Part shown: in pieces, positions 36,122 to 47,286 of the stretch
How positions within the stretch are numbered: position 1 is the stretch's first letter
Layout: every line of letters starts with the position of its first letter
Notes under the pieces: generated by a model
What the model saw: only the letters and a program-made list of their open reading frames with translations
Told to the model about the DNA's origin: nothing
Databases searched by the model: none
DNA from: Diplolepis rosae
Lineage: Eukaryota; Arthropoda; Insecta; Hymenoptera; Diplolepididae
Direction of reading: 5' to 3'
Assembly (NCBI GenBank): GCA_030998225.1
Contig: JAPYXD010000723.1
Coordinates: 23,887,501-23,951,500 of the forward strand
DNA length: 64,000 nt
Translations under genes and position numbers: made by a program

Positions 36122-37416
36122 CACTACCGTCGGAAATTGTGCGCACGGTGCTTGTCATCGCTATAAAAAATCACTGCTGACTTTGAATAAAGATATCTCG
36201 GTGAAAAAAAGAGATAGGGCATTTTTAAAAATACAGTTGGAAAGTTTATGAAATTCCACGTCTAGTGATACTCAATAAATATTTTTTTGACTTTCTGAAA
36301 ATAATACAGCACGTGATGAGTTGAAAAAAAAAATTCAAGATTTTTTCAAATTCTCTACCTCAACTTCAACTTTTTGCATGACCTAGGAAATTTTTTTAAA
36401 AAATCTGAAAATTATACAACATAAAGTCTAAAATCTTATCTTTAATTTAAGCCAAGAAAACTTAAAAAATATTCATGGGTACCCGAGATACGATTAAAAA
36501 TGTTCAATCATATCTGAGTTGAATTTTAATCGACGATCACGCTTCTCGGCCGGTTTGTTGCTCCCCCACTTAGTTGAGGCAGGACCGAATAGGCCACGCA
36601 CAAAGGTGGCGGTTAAGTGGAGCTCTCTTATATGTTCTTTGATCCAAGAACGTGTTTCCTCTATTTCCTTTCCTTTCATTTTTAGTTGATATTTACAATG
36701 ACTATAATAATTTTTATTAATGTTATAGTTTATAAGAATTTTAAGAAATAGAAAATATTTACATATTATTGTTCTATTCATTAATATGGGGATAATATTG
36801 GATTTAAATAATTTTTAGTAATCACAAATAACAATAAATATTTTTTTAAATTTAGAATAATTAGAAATAAAAATTACTAATGAAAAGAATAAAAAATACA
36901 TATAATATAAGAGGGCTCCACATAAGCGCCACCTTTGTGCGTGGCCTATTCGGTCCTGCCTCAACTAAGTGGGGGAGCAACAAACCGGCCGAGAAGCGTG
37001 ATCGTCGATTAAAATTCAACTCAGATATGATTGAACATTTTTAATCGTATCTCGGGTACCCATGAATATTTTTTAAGTTTTCTTGGCTTAAATTAAAGAT
37101 AAGATTTTAGACTTTATGTTGTATAATTTTCAGATTTTTTAAAAAAATTTCCTAGGTCATGCAAAAAGTTGAAGTTGAGGTAGAGAATTTGAAAAAATCT
37201 TGAATTTTTTTTTTCAACTCATCACGTGCTGTATTATTTTCAGAAAGTCAAAAAAATAGTTGTTGAGCATCACTAGACGTGAAATTTCATAAGCTTTTCA
37301 ACGGTTTTTTAACAAATGCCCTATCTCTTTTTTTCACCGAGATATCTTTATTCAAAGTCAGCAGTGATTTTTGATAGCGATGACAAGCACCGTGCGCACA
37401 ATTTCCGACGGTAGTG
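36122..37416. mobile_element. 1.3-kb fold-back transposon with ~0.5-kb arms
   Basis: Two long arms (about 36122-36635 and 36905-37416) are inverted copies with only scattered mismatches. They begin CACTACCGTCGGAAATTGTG and are flanked by TA at 36120-36121 and 37417-37418. The TA flanks and a CACT start fit a Tc1/mariner-type non-autonomous element. The middle (about 36640-36900) is AT-rich and non-coding. Arm interiors include a GC-richer block with GGTTTGTTGCTCCCCCACTT. Transcripts would form a long hairpin. No transposase frame is present. Confidence 0.85.
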
Positions 37417-37418
37417 TA

Positions 37419-40400
37419 CATATTAGGTGACTACATATAAAAACCTATACAAGTGACTTACATAGGCTCCTAAATGAGTCCCTGTATAAATTTCTACGTT
37501 AAATACACAGAAATAACCAGAGTGTTATTTAAAACCGCTTTTTACGCTCCAATTGAGATGCAATAAAGAATAATTGCTACGGTGTGAAATTCAGATACTC
37601 CAAAAAAATATTAAAAGGAACTAGATTCTCGCTGTCCAAAAACTACTTTTGTCTAGAAAATGTCTGAAGGAGAACCGTTTCACATGATTTGCCACTTCGA
37701 AATTATCACCAGTTTATAAGATGCCTTAACCGTGATAATGTATGTTTAAAAATGTAATGATAGAAATATTTTAGTGGAAAAGTATAAATGTGTCTACCAT
37801 TCAATTTTCGATTTTCGATTGATAAGATTGTAAAGCGATGTACTTTTTTCTAATAATCTATTATAGAATACGTTAAATTATCGATAAAAATTGCAATCTA
37901 GATAGTTAAAATTTCTAATATAGATGGTAAAATTTTATAATATTTTACCATCTAGATGAGAAGGACTTCTTGCATCGATTTATAACTGTAGATGAAACTT
38001 GGATCCACCACTACACTCTTGACCTGAGGTGAAGGAGCAGTCGAAACAGTGGATTGCGGAGGGTGAATCTACTCACAGAAAGCAGACATTTTTCTCATAT
38101 TAAAATTAGGTAATTAGTAGAGCTAAGATATTCCTATAGCAACAACAATTTGATATATAATCTGAAAATTTGTTGAAATTTCTAAATCTCAATTTTAATG
38201 TATCATTGGACTCAAATTTTATTCAACTCAAATTCAATTATTGTGACGCATCTAGGGTAGATAGGATATTGATCTAAGTGATTTATATTAGTTTACTTTT
38301 AGTTTACATGATCATATATTTTTAGAAGTTTGCATTAAAAATATAAATTAATTATAAATAATATAAATATAAATTAGATGCTTTTAATTCCGGTCACCAT
38401 CAATATTTGGTAAACTCTTGAGAAACTTTTCATTTTAGAAAGTTTTTCAAACTAATTTAAAGTTCAAGGAACTCAAATTATAGAAGTTTAAAGCAAAGAA
38501 TATTCTGAGATTAACTTTCATTATTGATAGAAAATGATTTATCAACCCTTTTGAAACTGATTGTCTGAATATAAATCATGTCATTTATTTTATTTCAAAA
38601 ACTATTTTTCCAATATCCATAATAGTTTGAGCACTTGAAAAAGTTTTTTTTTAAATTTCCAATTTTTTTTGCCGCAAATTGTTTTAAAATGACTAATAAA
38701 TAAAATGTAAGATAATAATTTATTATCATTGTTAAAATAAACAAGTTTGAGTATAAATTTTAGTAACTGTTTTTTAATTACCTGTCTTTACTTTTTGTTA
38801 TGAAAGTCATTATTTAGAATAGAATAGTTAAATGTTGTTTGGTGGTGTATTTTAGCTAATAATCAAGTCGTCACGAGGTCGAGTCAAGGGTAAATTGATG
38901 ATGTATCTAAAAGTTTGTCTTCGCATCGAGTCCATAAAAGACGGAACAATACGAATATTAATTCACTCCGCTTCCTCCGACAAGACCGTCTCAGGGCTAA
39001 ACAATTGCTTTTCATTCATTCGAGGAATGCGAAGCATTGATTGTCTCGTTTCGGACGATAATTACCCACTACACTCACAAACTCTTATCGCTGTAACTTC
39101 TAATCGATCGACAAATTAATTTTATTTCTAATTTTATCATTTTCAAAGAATTCAACATTCCCTTTAACTTTTCATTTATTAATTTACTAATATCAGTTAA
39201 GGTGATTGGAACACATTTTTCAATTATATATGTAAGAGTGGAAAACAAAAAAGGATAAAAAGAGCGATAATTCAATGATAAATATATTTGAGATATGATG
39301 GCCTTATATTGAGATGTCCTTCATTCGTACTTTTGAAACGATAGGTATATATGTATGTATGAATGTAAGAATAACGTTTTTAATACACGTAATCGACATT
39401 GAACATAAGGCCTCGTTTACAAGCTCACGCAATCGGAGTTTGGTCATGAACATTTTTTATTAGTCAGAAGAAACTAATGGAAAAAAAAGTTTCAAATTTT
39501 ACAAAGCTAATTTTCATTGAAAAATTGCATATTTAACAGAGATATGTTAATTCACATTTCAAGTGGTAAATTTAATTAATATCTAAAAGGCATTTTTATT
39601 TTCTAATTATGATTATAATTATTAGAAATGGGGAGAAATTTTAGCGATAATTTTATAAAATATCTAACTAAAATTTTATGCAAATATAGACGGAGAAACT
39701 TTGTATATCAACATTTATTATAATCAGTAGAAAAGTGTAGCATTTTACTGTTCTACTTTATGCAAATATGCAGTACAGTTTTAATTTTTCACATTACATT
39801 AATATAATTAAGCATTTCCATATTTATTATTAATACTCTAGAAGAGTAAGAATTAGAATGGGCAATGCAATAAATTAGTATTTAAACTCAAGAATTTGGG
39901 ACTGACAAATATTGTAAGTTGAAGTAATATAAAATGACAGAACTTTACGAAAATTTAACATGGTGAATAGGGATACGTAAGAGAAGGGTTGAAACTGTGG
40001 CTTTCTTCTCTAATTTAAAATAGTATGAATTAAAAACGTGAATATCGAAGATTAGCTTTGACAATTTTAAAATTTCCGAGTGTTTTTGATAGTAGCCTAA
40101 CTTATTTGGGCTGATATTTGTAATTTAGAAGTTTTAAAGGCTGGAGTTTTTGCCGGTAGAGAGAAGGCCCATTTCTGTCTCACAAGTCCACATAGTAATA
40201 TAACATTGGTGTATAAGGAGATTTGTACTTGAAGAAATTGACATTCGCGAATTCGTGATCTTGTTTTTTTGAACTAATCTATTGTCTTATTTTACGATCG
40301 TTATATGTCGAGAGAAATAAATAGGGTCGAAGTTGACCGACTAGGAAAAACCCAAAAGCTGAATCAAAATTTTTGAAGTTCGCTTTGAATTGCAGTTTCT

Positions 40401-40560
40401 ATGGTTTGAACGTAACCGAGGTTGAGCTGGAGAAACAACACAATTTGAAAGGACGGTACAGGTACTAATAGCCTTTGCAAGTTGAAGAAACATGACAAAA
40501 TAAGAATTGTGGGTTTTACTAAGATATAATACTATATAACGTTTTAGAAGAGAGAGAGCG
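37419..40560. other. Mostly gene-free stretch with one mariner scrap
   Basis: Apart from the mariner fragment at 37958-38097 I see no gene. AGATGGTAAAAT and its exact reverse complement at 37922-37953 form a 12-bp-arm hairpin beside that fragment. A 74-codon frame at 38895-39119 is GC-richer than its surroundings but unrecognised. Confidence 0.4.
37958..38097 (+). pseudogene. Mariner transposase fragment around the first catalytic motif
   Basis: The frame EKDFLHRFITVDETWIHHYT is the region of mariner transposase with the first catalytic aspartate, intact here in VDETW. It then shifts by one base into EVKEQSKQWIAEGEST. Only about 45 codons survive, with no ends. Confidence 0.75.
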
Positions 40561-40562
40561 TA

Positions 40563-41006
40563 CACTGAAAAAACAGTATAGCTAAGAGAATTATATTTTG
40601 GTCCTCAGAACCAGAAAATATTGCTATCAGACCAATGCTACGGTATGGTCCTCAGAACTATACGAGTATAGGTGAGACAACTATACAAGTTTGTTGATAT
40701 GACAATACCATGTATAACGATCGTAAACAAAATATTATGCCATCGTTATCGCTCTTGTGAATTTTCGCGTGTGATAAAATAATAGGCGATACGCAAAAAT
40801 GATTTTTCAAAGAAAGAAAAAATGCTCCAAACAAATCGACAAATGCTTCGAAAAAATGACACTTTCTCATTTCGAGGTTAGAGTCGCGTGCATGCGAAGC
40901 AATGTATAGGTCGCGCGGCAAACCAGTATAGTTGTCTCACCTATACCGCATGGGTCGAGACACTATATACCGGTATAGGTTGAACAGCTATATTGTTTTT
41001 ACCGTG
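40563..41006. mobile_element. 444-bp TA-flanked CACTGAAAAAA element
   Basis: The ends CACTGAAAAAACAGTATAGC and, inverted, CACGGTAAAAACAATATAGC are flanked by TA (40561-40562 and 41007-41008). Subterminal CAGTATAG/CTATACTG-type motifs recur at both sides, as expected of transposase-binding sites. The interior is non-coding. A half copy lies at 33811-34029. Confidence 0.75.
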
Positions 41007-41032
41007 TAGGTAAATAGGGACTGAATATAAAG

Positions 41033-41070
41033 TAATATATATAATATATATAATATATATAATATATATA
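41033..41070. repeat. 9-bp microsatellite-like tandem repeat
   Basis: Four exact copies of TAATATATA in tandem. Confidence 0.9.
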
Positions 41071-42499
41071 AAGTTTGTGAACCCTTGTAATGAGACGTCT
41101 GAATGCTTATCATAACTCACACCTACAATAATCTCCATTAATGCTTAATTTTAGAAATACATGCAAACATATATGTATACAAAGTATATTATACGAAATA
41201 ACATACAATTTAAAAAAGAATTTGGATGATATGGTTACTACTAAACAATACTCTAGTATGCGATATTGTATTTGCGATTAATGCGTTTATTTATGTTTGG
41301 TTATGTTAAGTTAGGTATAAGAATAGTATGTATGTATTAACTGTTGAGTTCGTTTGCGTTGATGTTCTTACTGACGTGTGTGTCTCACATAAATAACATT
41401 TGTAGAAAGTATACAAATGAAGATTCTCATAAGGAAAAACTTATAGAAGTTTGTCCGCGTGCGTGATTTTCACCTTTAATGTTTGCGGAGTTCAACTCAC
41501 TTTTAGTATAGCGTACGATTTTTAACATAGTCTATTACAAATAATATTATTTATGCTGTAGTTAATAATTAGAAGCGTAACATACTAAAATATAATACCA
41601 GTTCTAATGAAATTCATCACAAAAAGTTTCTCCGTGTAATATTGTAAAATTTAGATGAGTTCAAGAAAATTCAGTTACCTTTTAGTAGATTTGAGATAAT
41701 TCTTAAATTTTCAGTTACAAATTAGGTACTGAATCATACAAATATTATATAGACCCAGAAAAAAATTTGCTTGTTCTGACTAAACTATTTTGTTAAATGA
41801 ACATATTGTAAAATCTTTAGTTGAGTCAAAAAAACTTTGGTTAAACCCACCACAATTTGGTTGAATCAACTGAAATATTTGTTTCACTTCACCAAATCGT
41901 ATCAAAACAAACCAAATAATTCGTTCCACGATGGAATAAATTATTTGGTGAAATCAACTATAAATTTAGCCGGCCGTATAATAACCAAATATTTTTCTAA
42001 GTATATACAAATCTTGTTATAAATTGTTGATTCAACATTTAAAAAAAATTATATCAGAAGATTGATAAACCGAAATTCAATCAATCAAGCTTGTGGTAAG
42101 TGGTTGCTAATAAATTTTGCAGTCACGTTTCCGGCATTAGCGATTGGAAAATTCAGAAGTGCTTGGATTAAGTCGCTTCCTTGGTGTCAAGTGCATGGAC
42201 GCGAGACAATGGCGACATTATTATCGCAGGCACGATCGACATGCTGTAGTGCCATTACCCTTGGCGAAACACTGATTTCATGGATATAAGTTGCACAAGA
42301 TTATACAAACAAATTTCCACGTTCGCAAAACTCGATCGAGAGACCTTTGATTGAAAAAGTTGTAAAGTCACCCTGACAAGTGTTTCTATGCAATATCATC
42401 TGCGAAATGTAATTTTTGAAATATATTTTATTATAGTTATAAAAATTTGAGAGTTGACAGACCTCCCTTAGTTAGTACCTTTTCTTTGATGTCACAGAT
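41071..42499. other. Stretch with a degenerate palindrome-array fragment, otherwise unassigned
   Basis: About 41751-41995 contains repeated AACAAA/TTTGGTT-type phrases spaced about 20-25 bp, like the arrays in the CACTGAG elements, but clear ends are missing. A 75-codon frame at 42062-42289 is GC-richer and unrecognised. No gene is supported. Confidence 0.35.
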
Positions 42500-42735
42500 T
42501 TTTGACTTGATATTTTTTTTTATGGACATAAGTTTAAAGACAAAATAATCACCATATCGATAATATGGTCTGGTTGATCCATGGCCTCAATTTCATTAAT
42601 CGGTTCCTCTGAGTATAAGTTAAACAGAGGTAGTAATAAGGAGCAGCCTTGTCTCGCTTCTTTCCTAATACTTGCTTCTCCTCGCTTCCCCTAAATTTCT
42701 ACCACTATCTTTTGGTTTAGGTATAGAGAGCTAAT
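42500..42735 (-). pseudogene. LINE reverse transcriptase fragment (downstream part)
   Basis: On the minus strand 42690-42530 reads SIRKEARQGCSLLLPLFNLY and SEEPINEIEAMDQPDHIIDM. This is the RQGCxLSPLLFNLY region of non-LTR reverse transcriptases that precedes the catalytic FADD box, which is not preserved. It fits as the continuation of the LINE piece at 44590-45230, from which it is now separated by about 1.9 kb of other elements on the same strand. Confidence 0.65.
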
Positions 42736-42736
42736 A

Positions 42737-43093
42737 TTGGATTGGCTGCAAAGTCATTTCGTATTTGTTCATCATTTTGAAAGCAAATTTATTAATACAA
42801 ATAACAAACATTAATCAATTATGTATTGACAATTTTGTTCGATGAACTTTTGCCATCTTTCAGTCAGCTTCATAATTCCGCTTTCGTAGAAATTTTGAAT
42901 CGAATGTTTTTTCATTCAAATGGTTTGGAAGTGAACGAAACAAATGATAATCGGATGGTGCAAGGTCAGGACTATACGGCCGATGAGGCATCACTTCCCA
43001 GCCTAACTCCAATAATTTTTTGCGAGTGACCAAAGATGTATGTGGTGTGGAGTTATCTTGGTGGAAGATGATGTCTTTACGAGTTGCCAGTTA
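42737..43093 (-). pseudogene. 3' fragment of the 53.3-kb mariner family
   Basis: An inverted-repeat end TTGGATTGGCTGCAAAGTCA follows TA at 42735. The minus-strand coding tail matches 53302-53660 closely, including the DYHLFRSL region, but has a deletion of about 50 bp near 42886 and stops abruptly at 43093 against a copia LTR. The break marks a later insertion or deletion. Confidence 0.75.
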
Positions 43094-43302
43094 CAAACAA
43101 TACGAAAAAACAAACAAAGGGATAAATTCAAATTAATTGGCTTTAAGTAAGTTAGACCTTACGCGTCAATGGTCATGCTAAGACTGCCGGTATTGACCTG
43201 ATGACAATACTCCCTCAAGACCCGCCTTTTATATTTATCTACCTAAGAGTCCTTAGTTTTAATATTTTATACTAACACAGATTCAACTTTGCACTTCCAA
43301 CA
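43094..43302 (-). mobile_element. Truncated 3' LTR of a second copia element
   Basis: On the minus strand the block starts TGTTGGAAGTG directly after GAGGAAGGG, a plausible polypurine tract, and contains TATAAATATAAAAGG, a TATA-like promoter sequence. It ends against the mariner fragment. Its sequence differs from the LTR at 13590-13904, so the two copia copies belong to different families. Confidence 0.5.
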
Positions 43303-43335
43303 CCCTTCCTCAACAGTGAACCCTAATGATGTTCT

Positions 43336-43945
43336 TTAAGTTGATCCGCACTGTTTCCTAAATAATGTCAACTTCACATTATTTAAAGGTTTGGTTAACA
43401 TGTCCGCTAACATAAATTCTCTTGGGTAATACTCAAAAAGTACTATTCCCTTATTCTTTAAGTCCCTTACATAATGAAATTTCGTTGCGATATGTTTGGT
43501 CCTATTGCTGAATTTTTTGTTCGCGATTAACTTTGAACAAGCCTGATTATCTTCAAAAATCTTTGTTAGACTTTGTTGATCTTGATTAAAATCTTTCAAA
43601 AGTTGTCGAATTCAGATTCCTTCTTGTACTGCTTTTGCGGGTGCGATGTATTCCACATCTGTTGAAGATAGTGCCACATAATCTTGTTGCAAGATTCAAG
43701 TCCAGTTTATTGCCAATCAGTGACTCCTTATCTTGGCAATCTGTGTCTCTAAGTTTGAGCTTTAACTTCTTTGTTCTCTCCAGATATCTTGCAATCCTCT
43801 TCGCTTCATTCCAGTCTATCTCAGTCGCTCCCACGTTGTACTGGCTCATGGTTGAGACACTTGCTGCAATATCTGGGCTTGTGTTAACTGCGATGTATAA
43901 GAGCTTCCCAATGATCCTGATCCATTTGAATCCCAAGATAATGAT
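43336..43945 (-). pseudogene. Ty1/copia RNase H region, broken
   Basis: The minus strand reads IIGKLLYIAVNTSPDIAASV and DWNEAKRIARYLERTKKLKL (the copia region between reverse transcriptase and RNase H). A frame change follows, then KIFEDNQACSKLIANKKFSN, RTKHIATKFHYVRD and MLADMLTKPL, the RNase H C-terminus. The central RNase H part is shortened. It continues into the LTR at 43302. At the other side it joins an R1-like LINE within the phrase LIPELAT. Confidence 0.8.
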
Positions 43946-44560
43946 TTAGTGGCGAGCTCCGGGATCAGACGGTGAGTCCATCTCCCGGATTGGTCACCAT
44001 GCCATCTCGTCTGCCATTTCTCGACGAGTCTGCGCCTTCCATCCTTGCAGATGGCCTCCTTCGCGCGAGCGATCTCCTGCATGTTTGATAAGCAGGTGAG
44101 CTCCTTACGGAGCTGAAAGGTCTCCTTCCTTTCCTTCGCCAATAAGTCTCAGCACCACACCTCTCTGTGCCGAGAACAGCTTCTTCTAGATAGCATGGTT
44201 GTTAATTGCACTTGTCCAGACCGGAGCTGCGTAAAGCAGCTTCAAATTTACCACGCTCGCCACCAGCCTTCTCTTGGCTTCCCTGGGGCCACCAATGTTG
44301 GGCATGAGTCGAGTCAGAGCGGCTCCACATTGGATGGCTTTGGCAGTCGCGATCTGCAGGTGTTCGACGAAGCTAAGCCTTCGATCCAACTGCACACCCA
44401 GATACTTAATGCTCTTTTTCCACTCGATTTCATGTTCCCCGCGAACGATCTCTCGTGTCGTATTACGCCGGTTATTTTGTATCATTGCTTTTATTTTGTT
44501 GTCGTCAACTTCAGTTTTCAAATCAATGTAAAACAATAAAGAAACAACAAAACTTGAAAC
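43946..44560 (-). pseudogene. R1-like LINE, C-terminal part of ORF2
   Basis: The minus strand encodes KYLGVQLDRRLSFVEHL, AIQCGAALTRLMPNIGGP, REAKRRLVASVV and LLYAAPVW, typical of the region after the reverse transcriptase domain in R1/LOA-type insect LINEs. A frame change follows, then RRRLVEKWQTRWHGDQSGRW and THRLIPELAT. The reverse transcriptase core itself is absent. It is broken by frameshifts and by the copia junction at about 43946. Confidence 0.75.
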
Positions 44561-44589
44561 TTTTTTTTTAATAAATAATCTGTGAAACG

Positions 44590-45230
44590 TCAGCTATCAA
44601 ATACCATGTATGGTCTGAAGTTTGCTATGGAGAAGAACGACTTTGAACGACTAAAGTCATCTAGCGGAAAAAGAGAAATGACTGTTGCCAATCCAATAAT
44701 TTTCCTGACCTTGTACGTTTTCCCTTTATTCTTTAATATATCGAAGAGCTTAGGCGAGCAATATTGTCAAATGCTTTTTCTAAGTCGACAAAAGCAATAA
44801 AAGTTGATTTCCCTACTCATAGTCTACTGTTCTGAATTAATCCTAATGAGAGTAATGCTTCTCTGGTTCTTTTCTCTTCCTTTAAATGGAACTGATCTTC
44901 GTCGAATGAGTTTCTTATTGCCTGTTTTATTCTTCTATAAATTGTGATAGTTGGAATTTTAGACGCATGTGTCGTCAGGCACATAGTAGTACGGTAGGTC
45001 TCGCATTTGTCAGCTCCTACTTTTTTCGGTACAGTTACAGTTTTGTTAAACTTGTAATCGTTTGATATGGTATCTGTTTCGTACATATCGCAGACTAATT
45101 TGAATAGCTTGTTCTCCTATGCTTGTCCTAAGTTCTATAGGAACTTTGATACTATTAGATCTACTTCTGGATCTTTATTTGCTTTTAGACTCCTCAATGA
45201 ATTCTCAAATTCTTGCCTTCGCACGGCGTT
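44590..45230 (-). pseudogene. LINE reverse transcriptase fragment (upstream part)
   Basis: Reading down the minus strand: EFENSLRSLKANKDPEVDLI, then LFKLVCDMYETDTISNDYKF, then NKTVTVPKKVGADKCETYRT with TMCLTTHASKI, then a Y/RRIKQAIRNSFDEDQF stretch and FIAFVDLEKAFDN. These are the first conserved blocks of a non-LTR reverse transcriptase; VDLEKAFDN holds the first catalytic aspartate. Stops and frame changes break it. The matching downstream block lies at 42500-42735, consistent with later elements inserted between. Confidence 0.75.
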
Positions 45231-45338
45231 AGAAAGATGGTCCCTTCCTTCACTTCTACTAAGTCTGTGAGAAAATAACATGCGGGTGTTGTCAAAAATC
45301 TGTAGAATTCCTGAGAAAAAGCATGGGTGGGGTACCCA

Positions 45339-45371
45339 CGGTTCAGGGGGTGGGGGGAGGGGGGTGAACCG
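45339..45371 (+). repeat. G-tract (possible G-quadruplex) enclosed by a 7-bp inverted repeat
   Basis: CGGTTCA, then GGGGGTGGGGGGAGGGGGG, then TGAACCG. The two flanks are exact reverse complements, so the G-tracts sit in a hairpin loop. A further GGGTGGGG lies just upstream near 45325. Confidence 0.7.
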
Positions 45372-45690
45372 TCTGAGAGTTCTAGAACGAAATAGTAATA
45401 AAGAGCATGGCTGCGGGTGCACCATGGTCAGTCGTTATTTTTCACTTAATACTACACAGAAATAGACGCGCGCACGCATCTCTCTCTCCCCGCCCCCCCC
45501 CCTTACTGTTACTTTACGTGCAGCTCGTCGGGGTGCAATAAAGTGCTATTTTACTGCCTCTCCGCGGACAAATTAAGAGCGCTTATTTTACCTATTTCAG
45601 ATAATATTACATTATGTAACGCAGAACCAAATTCTGTCGAGTGTGCGCTTGGTTCTAAGTTGCATACGATACTTTATGCAAGGGAAGGAC

Positions 45691-45910
45691 ATTTTTCGCG
45701 TCATTCCGGGAGTGTTTGGAATAACAGTAGCAAATCGGAGAATATTTGGGGTGGAGATTTTTACCGTACTTGGACGGCAAAACTCATGAACTGCGCATGC
45801 GCAAGCGCTGTTAGAGTCAGTTTTACTGTCCAAGTACGGTAAAAATCTCCATCCCAAATATTTTCCGATTTGCCAATGTTACCAAAAATTCACGGAATGA
45901 CGCGAAAAAG
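45691..45910. mobile_element. 220-bp fold-back element
   Basis: Long imperfect arms start TTTTTCGCGTCATTCCG and include AAATCGGAGAATATTTGGGG and GGAGATTTTTACCGTACTTG. The loop is short and contains ACTGCGCATGCGCAAGCG. No TA flank or coding sequence is seen, so the mobiliser is unknown. Confidence 0.75.
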
Positions 45911-47083
45911 GTGCTTCCATTACATAAAATTATATATTAGAAACAAATATTTGAAAGTTTTTACATGTTTTTCTTTGTTTTGGAGCCTGGAAAAAAGGCT
46001 GTAAAAATTATTTCGAAGGGGAAAAAGTAAGACATTCTGTATGTATCAGATAGGAAGTGAAAGAAAGACAGAGATCTTTCAGGTAATTCAAAGGATCTAA
46101 GCAAAAAAGGGAAGAATTTTTTTAGGAAATATGGAATATCAAGGTATTATATAAAGGTCAAGGACTCTTAAAAACCTGTCGTTAAGTCTCAGTTCGAAAC
46201 TTTTAGCAGTAGCATCGAACAATACACGAGACGAGTTCTACATAGGAAAAAAGACTTAATTTTGTATTAGTTTTTTCAGTTTTGTTTTGAACTAAGCTCA
46301 TGGCTAAAGTTAATCGCGATAATTGTCTTGAAAGAAATCCTTATAGATCTCTAACTTGGAACAAGACATTATTGTGGCTAATTCTTAGTGCGTTGAATTT
46401 CAAACAAATCTTATTTTAAACCCTCTACATCTAGATTATAACTCACTCTACCTGGTTAAAAGTTTAAAGAGGGCTGTGACGTTAATCATATATCACAAGA
46501 CTGCCATGTTTAAATTGTCTTTCAAATTCGTCGTATCATGTGTCGTTTTTTTCGTATAATTAAAATTTGTATTATTGTTTTGGAAAATTTTACTCATTGA
46601 ATTACTTATTACTTATTGTCGAATTTACTTATTAATTAATTAAATGGTACTGAAAATAAGTAAGTTTTCTCACCGATTGAAAGTGAAAGACTTTTTAATA
46701 ATTAGAAATTTAGAGAGCACAGTAAACACATTTTTATCAGATTTATTATTTTACATGGATGACGCACATATCGCGCAAACATAACCTTTAATTGTATCTT
46801 TAGCATGTGCGTAGTCTAAGTACATTATCATCACATAGAATTCGGTTGGCAAATATGTTCGTTTGGTTTATTTTTCAAAATAAATCTAAAAATAAGTAAA
46901 ATAATATAAATAATAATGAATTAGAAATGATTATTAACTAATAATGTAAGTAATCATTGATTAATAATTATGAATAAAACATAAAGTAATAGTACTTTAA
47001 AAAATCGAATTAGCTAATTTGCCTATTCAATACACACGGTGAGTTTTTTATCATGAGGCATCAAAATATCTCAACAAATACGC

Positions 47084-47286
47084 CTCGTACGAAAAAAATG
47101 TCTACAACAAAACTTTTTATTTTCGAGGGGGAAAAAAAACTCCGCAAAAATTCACCCCATACCCTGGGGATGGGATGGGGGTAAATTTGAAATTCCAAAT
47201 GAAAACTTCCATTTTTGTGGAGTCGCTTTTCCTCTTCGAAAATAAAAAGCTTTCATTGCGGGCATTTTTTTCGTAAAATGCGTACA
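47084..47286. mobile_element. ~200-bp fold-back element
   Basis: Inverted arms share CGAAAAAAATG, AAAACTTTTTATTTTCGA and AACTCC(A/G)CAAAAAT around a G-rich centre (GGGGATGGGATGGGGG). There is no coding capacity and no clear target-site duplication. Confidence 0.65.

Noticed and set aside
36122..37416. CACTA start taken as a plant-type CACTA (EnSpm) transposon end.
   Set aside because: The flanking bases match as TA and not as a 3-bp duplication, which favours a Tc1/mariner-type origin.
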